A stretch of 64,000 nt of DNA from Molanna angustata (GCA_963576475.1 OY754973.1:7283052-7347051); one strand, 5' to 3'. Shown: positions 1 through 11,149, numbered from the stretch's first letter. Translations and numbers: made by a program. Notes: generated by a model not told the origin, from the sequence alone.

Positions 1-1021
1 ATCTTGGGGTAAACTTCGAGGAATGTCTTTCAGTTGTCAATAAACATGAACTTACCGTTTGCGAGATTTGAAGGTGAAGTAACAACTTATTGTCCAAGTG
101 AACACCCAAGAATTTGAAACTTGCAGATGCCACGAGTGATTCACCTTTGATATTGATAAGAGCACTTTCAATGAGGAGCTGCTGCCGTGGTGAAGCTAAC
201 CACGTAAACTATGTTTTTGTTTTGTTCAGTTTGTGAAGTGAAGTGACTTTTTCGATGTACTCAGCAGTATATATCTACTTTCAGACGATCTTTACATATG
301 GGATTACAAAAATTGAAAAGCACACGGTCATCGGCTTAAGCATAAGCGTAGAATTCCATAATAATTATGATAAATATGAACACATATATGTTCCACAACG
401 AATTTATTTGCCTTCCGACAACTGTTTCGGCTTACCAGTTGATTATGGCTATGATTATGGCCTTGTAAGCCGAAACGGTCGTCGGAAGACAAATAAATTT
501 GTTGTGGAATAGGTATATATGTGTTGATATATTTCATAATTATTTGAAATCTTCGTTTTGAAATAAGTCATCAAGTTTACAGAATGAACAAAATAGGTCC
601 GAGAATTGATTCCTGAGGCACTCCAAAAACTAACTAATTGACACTATAGCAATGCCTCCAGATTCAAATCGTTTTATAAGATTAGATAGTATTCTCATTA
701 GTACAGTTTCAATAGAGTAATTTTGCCTAAAGACTGAATGTTTTTTTTTAAACCGATCATGCGTCATTTCACATCTGCTCTTTCAAAAAACTTTGAAAGC
801 ACGAGCAAGTTAGAAATTGGCTTGTACTTTCCAGCATCCACCGGGTCGAGTTTGACTTCTTTGAAATTGGTATAATGATGGAAGTTTTTATGGTTTCTGA
901 AACTCTCATTGTTATGATCGCTGAGAGATTTATTATTCTGGTTATCACATGTGCCAATTCTTTTACACAGATTTAATCTTATGAATGAAGAAATATACAT
1001 AGTTATAGTATATATCACCAA
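1..1021 (-). pseudogene. Decayed non-LTR retrotransposon reverse transcriptase, runs off the window start
   Basis: Read on the minus strand, the blocks of a LINE reverse transcriptase appear in the expected order. First comes DAGKYKPIS near 830 (usual form ..AGNYRPIS..). Then FRQNYSIETVL near 715 and FGVPQESILGP near 620. A disrupted catalytic box follows near 320-346, where Tyr-Ala is separated from Asp-Asp by a stop and one residue. Last is FKFLGVHLDNK near 60-90 from the thumb region. Frameshifts and stops lie between the blocks. A palindromic MITE sits between the GVPQ block and the catalytic box. The element is clearly dead and extends left of the window. The clade is uncertain (Jockey/CR1/I group); this is a family-level call from motifs only. 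Confidence 0.7.
358..545. mobile_element. Palindromic MITE nested in the LINE
   Basis: The two halves are imperfect reverse complements. The left arm reads ttccacaacgaatttatttg then ccttccgacaactgtttcgg; the right arm mirrors it as ccgaaacggtcgtcggaag then acaaataaatttgttgtgg. The arms meet at a short gattatggctatgattatgg centre. It interrupts the minus-strand reverse transcriptase just before its catalytic box, so it is the younger insertion. A diverged relative may lie at about 9110-9190. Confidence 0.65.
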
Positions 1022-1234
1022 TTACATAATATTTGTAGACATTAAAGATTAGCTTTAGGTTGTGGAGGTGCGCCATGGGAGTACATAATATTATTACCTC
1101 AACAGGAGTGCCCAGCTTTTCTACTGCCCAGTTGACTTGTTACTAATAAGTTTTCGCAAAAAATAGCAGGAAATGTAAGTGAATATTATAACGTTTATGT
1201 ATGTATGATGGACATTATCATATTTTTTTGTGAT

Positions 1235-1640
1235 CGTATAAATGGGTGCCAGACACCGGCAGATGCCGGTTGGGTGACTGACGGGAGCGAACGGCGGCGG
1301 GGCGAGTCTCAAGGAGATGCAGGCCGTTGCTCCAGGGTCCAGCGCGACCCAACAGCGTTTGGAACACTTTCCAAACTCAGCACCCGCTTCGGTCCAGGAA
1401 AGCGGCCCTCTCGCCGAATGGTGGTGCGCAAATCCATTTCGGCACTCTAGGTGTCACGTCCATGGCTGCCGATGTGGAGCGAGCCTAACCGACACCCTTT
1501 GGTGCGGTTTACAGCTGCTCTGGCCACGAGGGATGCGGACATACATCCATCGGCCGTTCAGTGAGCGCGGTCCGTGTCGATACGACGCGTGTATAATTTC
1601 GACTGTCAAAATTTGTCATTCGTAATGTCACATTTTAAAG
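1235..1640. other. GC-rich, CpG-rich island of unknown origin
   Basis: This stretch of roughly 400 bases is markedly GC-rich and rich in CG dinucleotides, unlike the AT-rich surroundings. It includes a small hairpin (accggcagatgccggt) near 1257 and ends in a gtataatttcgactgtcaaa string. Both strands have reading frames open for 60-100 codons, but GC richness alone can produce that and no family is recognisable. It could be the leader of a retrotransposon or a promoter/first exon of a host gene. Confidence 0.4.
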
Positions 1641-1780
1641 GTTATGTGTTATTGTCAAAATACCTGTACCTATATTTTTTCACATTTTATTTTTCTTAAA
1701 TATTAGTTTGTGGTCTGATTTGGCGCCGAATTCAAATAAAAAATAACGCAAACAGGAGAGGTCGCGTCACAACCAACCAG

Positions 1781-1905
1781 TGTTTCCAGTTCAGTAAAGC
1801 AAGATTTGCGTGAGAATGTTTTTCCTCTGCTGGGAATCGAACCCAAGACGCCAGCACTGGAGCCAAACAAATTACCTACCACTTATGCCACGGCGGTCAA
1901 CATTT
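1781..1905 (-). repeat. tRNA-derived SINE, family A
   Basis: On the minus strand it has a tRNA-like head: gccgtggcataagtggtagg (A-box-like), then ttgggttcgattcccagcag (B-box-like), then gaggaaaaacattctcacg. The same order is seen at 14535-14660 and 58700-58890. It is a pol III-type retroposon without coding capacity. Confidence 0.6.
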
Positions 1906-2187
1906 GTCCCCTTCGAACATTAAACTTAAACTCTGAAATATTTGGCATGTATGGTACAGTTATGGCTAAACATCTCAGAATTTAGACAGGATGCGCAGAA
2001 GACAAATTTGGGATTTTTTATTAGTTAGTTTCATCATCTGTGTGCACAAAGTACACTCCTCCATGCCGAAAGTTTTACAAAGTTTGACGATAACTCTATG
2101 TATATTTTTAATCGTTCGTACGAGCATATCGTCTGGAACATCACGCTCTATGTCCACTATGTTTAACACGCAATGTATACAGTGGTA

Positions 2188-2212
2188 GGGTAGACTGGGG
2201 ACGATTGAAACA
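2188..2212. repeat. Left terminal inverted repeat of the pogo-like element
   Basis: Matches the reverse complement of 6295-6319 at 23 of 25 positions and follows a TA dinucleotide. The flanking GG also mirrors CC beyond the right TA, so the target may have been GGTACC-like or the repeat slightly longer. Confidence 0.85.
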
Positions 2213-3291
2213 ATTTAACTTTAACCACTTGTAGTGCATTATCTTCAGTATTTAAAGAAAATATTTTTATAGTGCTTGAAGGAATATGTATCTAGTTCCT
2301 AAATAAAATTGATTCGGTGGCTATATCTCGATCAGTAAACCTACAATAACCACATTAAAAACATAGGGAAATATGTTTCAATTGACCTCATACTGGGGTC
2401 AATTGAAACAGTAAGAGGGGTTGATTGAAACACTGAAGTATTTATTTGAAGCGATCAAGTTTCTTTATTCAGTCTTGATTATTTTCGTTACTATAACCGT
2501 ATTTAATGAAATCATGAATAATCGGTATTCGTAACATAAAAAAAACGATATTTATGAACAAAAATATCTTTGACTTAAATAACTTAAAATACCTATTTGT
2601 GTACTTTGTAACTAAGTCCTGTACATTACTTATATAAATCTTTAACATTTGACAAAGTCAACACTATTCAAGTGTGATATTAAGCTGGAAATGAAAATAA
2701 TATAAGAAAAAAAGAAATATTCAGTTACATACAAAAGTGCTTGTTTCAACCATAACAATGTTTCAATCGTAACAACGTTCAATTTACTCCTGCTGTGAGC
2801 ATTTTTGCATTTTTCTATTTATACAATTTAATAGATTAAAATATGCATAAGTAAAAGGAAATATTACAAAAATAACTAATAAAATAAATAGATACATATT
2901 TGGTTGTTATTGACATACATACCTGCACGTCATAATATTGCATGGGTGCAAAAACTTATAAAATGAACTTAGAACATAGAAAACAATTTTTAAAAGTCTA
3001 AAATTTTGTACCTAAATGCCATATCAAATTAAACAAAACAAACGGTAAGCCTAAAAAAATTTTTTTTTCGTAATTATTTTTTATCCTACTTACTACAAAC
3101 TATAAAAAAGTAAACGAATCACAATTTTTTTTTAGAATAACGTGTTTTTAACATTTTACAAGAGTAGTATATCCTTTATCCACTAAAACATTGTATTTTT
3201 TTTTTCAATTTTACGAAAGATCCTTACATAATATACGGGTGATGGGTTCAATTATTATTATTTATAAAATCAGTCTGTTAACGTAAGCACT

Positions 3292-3450
3292 TTAGTCAGA
3301 TTCACAGTTATGACAAATATATTGTAATTCTTTTTGAGTGCACTCTTCATGAGCCCAAAACCCACATATCATACACTGGACCCATGTTTCGCCTGGTCTA
3401 CTTGAATTATATCCATCGCAACAAATTAAACAATTAGTATCTTCACCTGA
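3292..3450 (-). pseudogene. C-terminal PHD-like zinc finger of the pogo-like transposase
   Basis: In a frame shifted from the main transposase body, the minus strand reads a cysteine/histidine cluster: CLICCDGYN, then ETWVQCMICGFWAHEECT, then YICHNCESD and a stop at 3292-3294. The C4-H-C3 spacing and the central W-H-C resemble a PHD finger, a module known at the C-terminus of some insect pogo/Jerky-like transposases. The linker before it is Lys/Arg-rich. Only the homopolymer-rich stretch near 3550-3590 separates the frames, so a single indel explains the break. Confidence 0.7.
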
Positions 3451-5457
3451 ACTCGATGAACTCTTTCGACGTCTTTTTGGTGTTTTGGCTTTCTGTTTAA
3501 TCTTTCTGTCAGTTTTTGTTTTTTTCTCCTTTATATTTATGTTAATTTTTATCTCTTTCTTCGGTTTCTTTTCTTATGTTTTATTTTTCCGGAGTATCAG
3601 TATAAACGGTTGATTTCCTCTTTTTTTTATTTGTTGTATTCGTTTTCCTGGGTGGTGCCTTAGGGAATGGTCTTATACCTTCTGGTGAGAATTTACTAGT
3701 TGAAGGCACGGCGATGTTATAATCATTGGCATCAGAAATATCAAGGGGATCAGAATCTGTAAGCAGAGGTGGTATATTTTCCTTTGACAAAGATGCGAAA
3801 ACAAATGGTGTAATTTCTGTAGTGGAATTCAGCTGTGGAGTTGCTAAGCTTCTTGGAGATAAAGGGACCACTGTTGGCAGCAGTATACCGAAACTTGACA
3901 AAGTAGACCCAACTGCTACGTCAATAACTGCAGAAGTGCTTGGCTGAGAAATTTCTAATCTTTGAGTAGATGAATCAATCGTTTCGGATCCTACAGCGGG
4001 AATTGACTGCGAAATCAACGAGTTTGCTATAGCAGACTGCACTTCAGGGTGAGGTATTACATGATTGATTGACCTTGAAGTTTCAAGGCTTGTTGGGGTA
4101 CACGGAACAGTTACTTTAGATCCTACTGCCGGGTTAGGTACTGCAGAAGTACCTGGCTGTGATGTCTCTGAAACTGCCGCAGATTCACTATCGCAATTTC
4201 TTAAATCATTTGGATTTGGTCTGTCTGTGACGTACGAGGGTGCAAAATCCAAATCACTGAATATTTGTCTATTAAATGGATATATTCCAGTACTTCTAAA
4301 CCCAGCTTGAACATTGGTTTGAGTCATAGCCCGAGGTAAAGCAGTTGCCACTATGCATGGAATTTCGTAAATGGTCATTGCTTTTCCTGGGTTTGATCTC
4401 ATCCAGTCATCACATGCTGTGTTCACGGCTTTTTTAAATGGGCCGTAGACTGAGCGATCAAGTGGCTGTAACTTATGGCTGCAATGCGGAGGAAAAGATA
4501 GCATGACGATGCCATTGGAATGACAATAATCGATGCACTTAATGGATACGTGCGAAGAATGATTATCTAAAAGCAACAACACTTTGTGATCTGAAGAACA
4601 ATTTGTGTGCCTTTGAAAATGTTTTAAAAATACCATAAAATCTTCTTCTTGCATCCAGCCAGATTTATTAGCCGTACCGACACTACCGATTGGACCGTCC
4701 CTCTAGAAATGACTTTGGTAATGGACGCGTGGAAATGTGAACATCGGTGGAAATACATTTCCAATGGCGTTTGCTGCTACAGTGACTGTTACCAAATTTC
4801 CACGTTCAGCCGATGTCACTGCACCTACTTGCCGAGTTCCTCTCCTGGCGACAACTCGGTTAGGTTTTTGTACCGTCGTAATGCCTGTTTCATCTACGTC
4901 GTAGATGTCCTTAGGTTCAAACTTGTCACGATCAAGTACCATCGCTAAATTATTGTAGAATTCAGTAACATTATGTTCATTAAAACTTGTCGCTCGTGCC
5001 AAGCTTGTAGCTTGGGCACACCTGACTGATAGTTCTGGATGGCGGTCTAAAAATCCCCGGAACCATTCTACTCCGGCAATTTCATTTATGTCCCACGAAG
5101 CTGGCCTTGCCAGATTGTGCCGTACAGCCAAATCATAGGCCAGTTGCCTTAAGTCTTTGGTGGATAGTCCAAAGTAAATGTCAGCAGACTTCATTGCGTA
5201 ATCTGCAATCTCAGTTTCTTGAGCAGAGTTAAACACTTTTTTTGCTGAATTATAACCCATGGTTATAGCTTCAACAGGCGTACCATTTGGCGCACTTTCT
5301 CTCTTTTTTTATATCTCCCTAATGAGACGTGGTCTATACCGAACATATCCGCAGCCTTTCTCAAGGATTTTCCTATCAAAACTTCTTCATATGCCTGCTG
5401 ATATGCAAACAAGTCCTTTGAATTTCTGTCTGTAACATGAATCCGTTTCCTGGGCAT
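3292..5457 (-). pseudogene. pogo/Tigger-like transposase, broken by one stop and two frameshifts
   Basis: The ATG at 5455-5457 opens an N-terminal pipsqueak-type helix-turn-helix (SLRKAADMFGIDHVSLGRYK) that would bind the inverted repeats. A frameshift near 5300 is needed to enter the next segment (5260-4703). That segment carries a CENP-B-like DNA-binding region and the first catalytic aspartate (IYDVDETGI). An in-frame TAG at 4703-4705 interrupts it, and the same frame then resumes through 4654-3581. There LLLLDNHSSH carries the second aspartate and KLQPLDRSVYGPFK the third, which is the DDD pattern of pogo-like enzymes. A Ser/Thr/Pro-rich linker follows. A last frameshift near 3580 leads to a cysteine-rich tail ending at 3292. 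The protein would excise and reinsert the element in the nucleus. At least three lesions make it a pseudogene. Confidence 0.85.
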
Positions 5458-6294
5458 CTGAAGAAAAAAAACTGTTTAAAAAAAAATCGCGAACTCAAAC
5501 CAATTCTACAGAAAACTGACATGAAAACTATAATTTTCACACAACGTTAATCAGCTTTGCTTTGAATATGTATGGCTAGTGCTGCCCATTAGTGGCAATT
5601 TAGTTCGCACATAGGTAGGTATAATAAATAATTATAATAATCATTCATTACATATAGAAAAGAAAAAATACATTCTCCCCGAATATAAGGATACCTTGTG
5701 CTTCGGGGAGGAGTTTAGAAAAAAAATTACAAAAAGAGGGAAAAAAAGAATTACAATGAAAAAATGTTGGTAATTTTTGTCTAATATTTTTTTTACTCAA
5801 ATGTTTTTTTTTGTTTAGGTACATCACTTTCATTTGCGAGCATATACATAATTTGCTTACAAATTATACTACAAAAAACATTGGTGGACGGTTGAAACAC
5901 AGGGACGATTGAAACGGTTCAATCGTCCCCAAGCACCAAGTTTCAAACGTACCCATGTCACGTTACCTACTTCAAAGTCAAAAATTTGTGTTTTAAATCA
6001 ATAATTACGATGAAGAAATTTAATAAAAATACTCTCAAATTACTATATGAAACAATAGAATAAAACTTTTTGTCAAGTCACAACAGTAAACAAGGCTAAA
6101 AGGGAAATTAAAATCTAAATAATACTCACTTTTAGGCGCGAATTTCAATAAGTCGTCCTAGTAACGTCTGTGTTGATATGCTGTTCAAGGGCAACTGATG
6201 GCAGATTCAAACGTGACAGACAAAGCGACAAGTGTCGCGTCACATGCGTAGGAACCGTGGTTTTCGAAATATTTGAGGTGTTTCAACCATGACA

Positions 6295-6319
6295 TGTTTC
6301 AAACGTCCCCAGGCTACCC
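6295..6319. repeat. Right terminal inverted repeat of the pogo-like element
   Basis: Partner of 2188-2212, followed by the second TA of the target duplication. Confidence 0.85.
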
Positions 6320-6321
6320 TA

Positions 6322-6754
6322 CCTATTAAAGTGTTGTTAATAAATCTAATACTACTGCTAATAAGGTGAAGCAACTAGTACAGTTCACTACAATACCAAC
6401 TAACTATAATAATATAAAAAGTGTATAGGCTGATGGTAAATTTGCAGATGGTATGGTATATGGACAAAATATTAAATAGATCAGTATTGTGAATTTAACA
6501 TAAGAATTAAACGATTCACCATTCCATACTCATTTGTTGGTATTTTGGTTCGTTGGCACAAAAAAAAATACATTCATTTACTTTTTCGGAATTTATTTTG
6601 TAGCACATTTTATTTATTTCAATTCACTTTGTTTATAACTCAATCCACCCAATCGCAAAATTATGTCAGTGAGCGAAAACCTTTTTAACTAAAAACGTCC
6701 CTTTACATACCTACTTTTAAACTAATTCAATATTGCTTAATAGTCAAAAAAATG
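6322..6754. other. AT-rich gap
   Basis: No coding region, RNA gene or clear repeat seen. Confidence 0.5.
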
Positions 6755-7190
6755 TTTTTACTCCTCACTACCCCAAGAGGAGTTATGAATTCGCAATTTT
6801 TAGGTTTTTTTCTATTGCATATTATCAACTAGTATCATGCTAAGATTGTATTTTGAAAATCACAATGTATCTGTGTGTGTTGTGTACTATGTGCTGTGTA
6901 CTATGTACCGTGTGTTTATTTTACTTTATCGATTATAGACTTAAGTACTCATTCGATTCTTTTCAAATTTTGAACATTTGTATATCTATGTAATACTCAC
7001 TCAGACCCCATTAAATTTTGAAGATATCTGATCAGCGCTTCTCAACTCTTTAACTGTCAAATATTTCAAAGTGACCCCAAGCTCGAAAAACTTATATTTT
7101 GAAATTTTTATTATCAAATTGGTGAAAAAGCACATCACTTTCATAAAATGGCATTACAGAATAATCAAGTTATCGTAATAAATCTTTAAT
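6755..7190 (+). repeat. Dispersed repeat, copy 1 of an inverted pair
   Basis: About 430 bases here match the reverse complement of 40520-40985 with scattered differences. Shared landmarks include ctcactaccccaagagg, tatcgattatagacttaagt, gaccccattaaattttgaag and ggtgaaaaagcaca. The terminus holds a small hairpin (actcc...ccccaagaggagt). It has no coding capacity and is probably a non-autonomous transposon. Confidence 0.6.
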
Positions 7191-7730
7191 TAAAAAATCT
7201 GATAAATGCTCCTCAATTAATTTCGACCCCAAGCTCTGGAAACTTAAGATTTGATATTTTTAAATAATATTATATTATTATTTAAATTTTACATAATATT
7301 AAATTATCATTAAAATAACAAAATAAAACTGTTGATAGATACATCATTTAATGCATTTTACTAGACTTTTCAACCTTTAATTGAAGTTTGTAATTAAAAT
7401 AGTTGAATAAAAATGATTAAATCCATCACAATGAAACGAATTAGAAACGGACGAGATGGTTTAATTATCTCTTTGACTCTATTCATGAAACAAATCCCTG
7501 CTGTGATAGAGGAGGTACCTACCCATCAACTTGGCACGCCACGCCATTTTAAAAACAATATGGCACTAATTTCAGTTAGGTTAGGTTAGATGTAATTTCG
7601 GTTGGTCCTATTTCATTAATTGAATCGAATCTATAAAACACAATCATCCTTTATATAATGATAATCTACGTAGGTTAGTACCTACCTATCAACCTTAGAC
7701 ACCATTGTATTAATATTATTATAGTCAGAA
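7191..7730. other. AT-rich gap with a TTAGG-like run
   Basis: A partial echo of the preceding repeat (gaccccaagctc) occurs near 7225. A short gttaggttaggttag run, resembling the arthropod telomere unit, lies near 7575. Nothing coding is visible. Confidence 0.45.
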
Positions 7731-8033
7731 CATAGATTTTTATTATATTAGATGTCGTAGTTAGCAAATTTTGTATGAATCGAAGTGAGGCATTTTTCCG
7801 AGAGATTTTCAGCGTTTTGGTTGATAGAGCACATCTATTTTTTATAGAGAATAACAACTAATGTGAATTATTTTCGAATTTATTTGTCGAAAAAATTTGA
7901 AATGAAAAATTGATGTGTTGAAATGTAAGGAAAACTGAAAAACGTTGCAAACCAAAACGTAAAACGCGCGATATTCCATGACTCGATTTTTACACAGAGT
8001 ACAAAATCTAGTGTATTATAATAAAAATCTATG
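7731..8033. mobile_element. MITE with catagatttttatta inverted ends
   Basis: Begins catagatttttattatatta and ends ataataaaaatctatg, so the termini are inverted. The inner ctagatgtcgtagttagcaa segment recurs in a shorter, internally deleted copy at 12423-12550. It is non-coding. Confidence 0.65.
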
Positions 8034-8386
8034 ACTTAGAATTATAGAATAATGTCGCTATACGGCAAGTTGATGATCATTGCGGATCATTGCATATATC
8101 ATGAAGTTGATTAAGAATTTAGAAATGTTTTAGATCAAAATGAATCAATAAATACATAAATTTATACAAAAATGAATAAAAATTTCATACCAAACTTTGA
8201 TGTTCACGATTTTTTTACGATTGAATGAAGATTAAGATGAGTTTGTAACAGAGTAGGTAGGTAGATACTAGGTACTGATTTATATATTTCTAAGATAAGA
8301 CAAAATGAGAATGAATCAAGTTCATGTCATGAGTAGCCCAAGTCACAAATTGCGTCCATCACGCAGTATCAACAGCTTTATTATCA
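8034..8386. other. AT-rich gap
   Basis: No gene or clear repeat seen. Confidence 0.45.
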
Positions 8387-8622
8387 GAAGTGCTACTAGT
8401 GACACAATCTTAATACGCCCTTATCTAGTCTTGATCTAAAAATGTATAAATAAATACTCGATCATAATCTAAGTCTACCTTAAATCATAAAAATTCGTTA
8501 AGATCAAAGTTTTGTATGAAATTGTCATTAATTTTTGTATAAATCAATATAATTATTTAAACAATTGTAATCTAAAAGATTCCTAAAGTTTGAATCTAAT
8601 CTTAATCAACTTCATCACTAGG
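8387..8622. mobile_element. MITE copy related to 19610-19857
   Basis: Matches the reverse complement of the 19.6-19.86 kb element over most of its length. Shared landmarks are tgacacaatcttaatacg, gaaattgtcattaattt and aatcttaatcaact. Its ends (gtgctactagtgaca and caacttcatcactagg) are more diverged than those of the other copy. Confidence 0.55.
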
Positions 8623-8629
8623 TTTTGCA

Positions 8630-8855
8630 GGTTTGGTATACCTAGAAAACTGTGAAGAACAAGTTCAGCATAGAGGTTTACCACCCATTCTGAACGAAGC
8701 GCTTTTTTGTTGTGAGACGAACTTAATGTGTGGGTATATACGCATGTGTTGGGCTCCCTTTTATAAAGTAATGCACACTCGCACACCTTTCGCTGGTTAC
8801 CCCACATTATGGTCTGCGCTGTACATGGACCCTGCAAATGTCTCATAACAATGTG
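8630..8855 (+). repeat. SINE-like dispersed repeat, family C
   Basis: Contains the family string tgtgtgggtatatacgcatg, then gcacactcgcacacc, then ctggttaccccacattatgg. The same order is seen at 11150-11312 and 28960-29090 (plus) and at 28655-28800 (minus). It is non-coding. Confidence 0.6.
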
Positions 8856-8869
8856 AAGCATTGTTCCCT

Positions 8870-9387
8870 ACCATAAAATGCGGCATATTTTGAATGATGA
8901 CATTGAGACGAGTATATACGAGAATCCAAGATGACACCTATAGACTGGCTTAGAGCCCCTGACCTTAATATATTTTTTTACAACTTGGAATGTTGAAGTT
9001 TGATGTAATTTTCATTCAGTTTTCTTCCTTCTCCTCAATCTGACTGAATATGAAGGCTGCACTCAATCACTAGTTGAATGATCCGCCTCCTTGTAGGACG
9101 GTCTTGCCACCAGTTGATAAGGGTCTAGTCAGCAGAAATGGTCATCCTGGTACAAGGTTAAGTATATGTAGGTATAAACATGTGTTTGATTTAAAAATAC
9201 CTAGTCTAATTGCATTACTGTCAATTCAAAAACACAATCGTTCACTCTGTTCTATACGACAAATAAATAAGTCGGTTGGCATCAGCAAGTACCGGCTTAG
9301 CATAGTGCTTCCATTCTCTTATAATATAATCGTTATCGGATTTGCCGGGTAATCGAAAATACAACAGGTAAAATAATATTTTACATA
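8870..9387. other. Gap with a possible diverged palindromic MITE
   Basis: Near 9110-9190, ccagttgataagggtctagt and agcagaaatggtc loosely resemble the centre of the MITE at 358-545. No coding signal. Confidence 0.3.
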
Positions 9388-9418
9388 CAGTGGGGGCTCA
9401 AAAAATTAGAGCCACCCA
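9388..9418. repeat. Left terminal inverted repeat of the Tc1-like element
   Basis: Exact reverse complement of 11111-11141; preceded by TA. Confidence 0.92.
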
Positions 9419-9587
9419 ACATTTTTACTATTTTTAGACTTTTTTGGTATAATTCTCTAATTTCATTTTTACGGACCATTATATATCAATTGTATTTTAA
9501 AAATATGGGTATATAGAATTGAAAAATGTATATAAAAAAGGAATTTATTTATTAGAATTGAAAAAAAACATGAAAACCAAATGCGTG

Positions 9588-10721
9588 TCAATATTTTGTA
9601 TGTCCACCTTTTGCAGCAATCACTGCTTCTACTCTTCTAGGCATGCTGTTTATTAAATTTTCACACTGTTTTTTTAAATTATCATTATGATGCCAAATAT
9701 TTATTAATCTCTCTATCAAATCCCTTTTATTTGTGACCAATATGGTCGAAATCCCTCGTTTTAGTAGTTCCCATAAATTTTCAATGGGATTTAGGTCTGG
9801 AGAGTTTCCTGGCCAGGGTAGGACATCTATTTTTTGTGCCTGTAAAAACAATGTGAATCTTTTTGCCTTATGGCATGGTGCAGATTCATGTTGGAATATA
9901 AATTTTCCATTTGGAAACCATTCCATTGCCTGAGGAATCAGTTTATCTTTGAGGACATCAATGTATTGGTCCTGACGCATGGTATTTTTAACAATGTACA
10001 GTCTTCCAGTACCCTGACCACTGATGACAGACCAGACCATAATCTTTAATGGCTGCTTCACCCTTTGCACGATACATTCTTCCTTAAATTTTTCACCCTC
10101 TCTTCGTCGTACAAAATTTGATTTATCCATCAAAATTTCAATACAGGACTCATCGGAGAAACAAACCTAGAAATAGAGAAAATATTCACATAGAGTTGGT
10201 AAAACATTCTAATTTACTGAAAAATGAGCCTTTATCCTTTTAAATTGTAATGGTATGATGACTACATCATCAACTTACATTTTTCCAATCCTCAATAGTA
10301 AAATGGCGATGATCTTTGGCCCATTGGAGACGTTTTTCCCTCATTGCTTGCGTAAGTCTCGGTTTTCTTGCTGGTCTACAAGCTTTGAATCCCTGTTCTG
10401 CTGAAGCGTACCAAGAGATATTGCAATTCCTTCTTCATTTATTATTTCTTTAAGCGTTTTTCTTGACTTTCTTCTATTTTCAAGAACAATATCCCTTATT
10501 TTTCTTTCAGTTCGTGGTGTTGTAATACGCTTTCGCCCACAAATTTTCCTCTTAACAGATTGTATGGGCTCATTATTGTCCAGTTTTCTCTTAATTCTAT
10601 CAACAGTTGCTCTGGAAACCTTAAGAGACTTGGCAATCTGTCTATTTGAATGGTTTCCACTCAATATGAAGCCTTGGATCTGACCAAGTTTGGATGAAGA
10701 GATGTCCTGCTGTCTGCCCAT
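9588..10721 (-). pseudogene. Tc1-like transposase with one intron and a 1-nt frameshift
   Basis: Exon 1 (10721-10279) starts MGRQQDISSSKLGQIQGFIL. It encodes the paired-like double helix-turn-helix (NRQIAKSLKVSRATVDRIKR, then ERKIRDIVLENRRKSRKTLK) that binds the inverted repeats. Around 10405 the frame must shift by one base to reach GFKACRPARKPRL...QWAKDH. A 112-nt gap with GT-AG ends then separates it from exon 2 (10166-9588). Exon 2 holds FSDES with the first catalytic aspartate, SPDLNPIENLWELLKR with the final glutamate, and the family-typical GGHTKY end. The motif normally reading QQDNAPCH is QHESAPCH here, so the second catalytic Asp is replaced by Glu. Exon lengths sum to 1,022 nt, one base short of 341 codons, the usual Tc1 size. 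The enzyme is probably inactive. Confidence 0.88.
10167..10278 (-). other. Putative 112-nt spliceosomal intron inside the Tc1-like transposase
   Basis: On the minus strand the interval begins GTAAGTTGATG and ends TATTTTCTCTATTTCTAG, i.e. a strong donor and a pyrimidine-rich acceptor. It contains in-frame stops. Removing it joins two conserved blocks of the transposase at a codon boundary (phase 0), just upstream of the first catalytic aspartate. Most Tc1 family genes lack introns here, so this may be a family-specific intron. Confidence 0.75.
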
Positions 10722-11110
10722 TTTTGAAAAACTTGAAAAAAATTAGGTTATCAAAAAGTGTAAAAAAAGTATATAAAAAAGCCTTGATAAATGAAATAAA
10801 TAATGGAATATGGTAAAAATAACTTACTTGCATATAAAAAAAGAAAGAAGTACGAATATTCTTGTAAAATAAAAATTATAAACCATAAAACTTCAGAATA
10901 AATTGCTATTGTTCAATATCACACGTGGTGTAAAACTGTGACATTTCTCATTGTAACGCAGCTAACTTCATAACAAACAGTAAAACAGTGTTGTTATTCT
11001 AAAAAAATATTCACAAGGAATGGCGTGATAAACTGAAACAACAATAAATAGCATATCTAAAGTTTTTAATACTGATTATGAACCTGAAACACAATTTTTG
11101 TGATAAATTA

Positions 11111-11141
11111 TGGGTGGCTCTAATTTTTTGAGCCCCCACTG
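11111..11141. repeat. Right terminal inverted repeat of the Tc1-like element
   Basis: Exact reverse complement of 9388-9418; followed by TA. Confidence 0.92.
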
Positions 11142-11149
11142 TAGTTCAG

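Larger units (their letters stand above)
2188..6319 (-). mobile_element. Complete but inactivated pogo-like DNA transposon
   Basis: The 4.1-kb element is bounded by TA target duplications (2186-2187 and 6320-6321). It has inverted terminal repeats of 25 bases that differ at two positions and begin GGGTAG[A/C]CTGGGGACG. A single transposase gene lies on the minus strand. Both subterminal regions carry several copies of gattgaaac or its complement (for example near 2204, 2400, 2420, 2744, 2759, 5890, 5907, 5940 and 6279), which are plausible transposase-binding sites. TA targeting, a pipsqueak-type HTH and a DDE core place it in the Tc1/mariner superfamily, pogo/Tigger-like group. Broken reading frames show it is not autonomous now. 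Confidence 0.85.
9388..11141 (-). mobile_element. Tc1-like DNA transposon with perfect 31-bp inverted repeats
   Basis: The 1,754-bp element lies between TA target duplications (9386-9387 and 11142-11143). Its inverted terminal repeats begin CAGTGGGGGCTC and are identical over 31 bases, after which similarity stops. A single transposase gene fills most of the interior on the minus strand. TA duplication, CAGT ends, size and a DD34E-type enzyme are those of the Tc1 family. The perfect repeats suggest recent mobility, possibly in trans, because the gene itself is damaged. Confidence 0.92.

Noticed and set aside
7570..7585. Telomeric TTAGG repeat
   Set aside because: Only two to three units; too short to mean a telomere or interstitial telomeric block.
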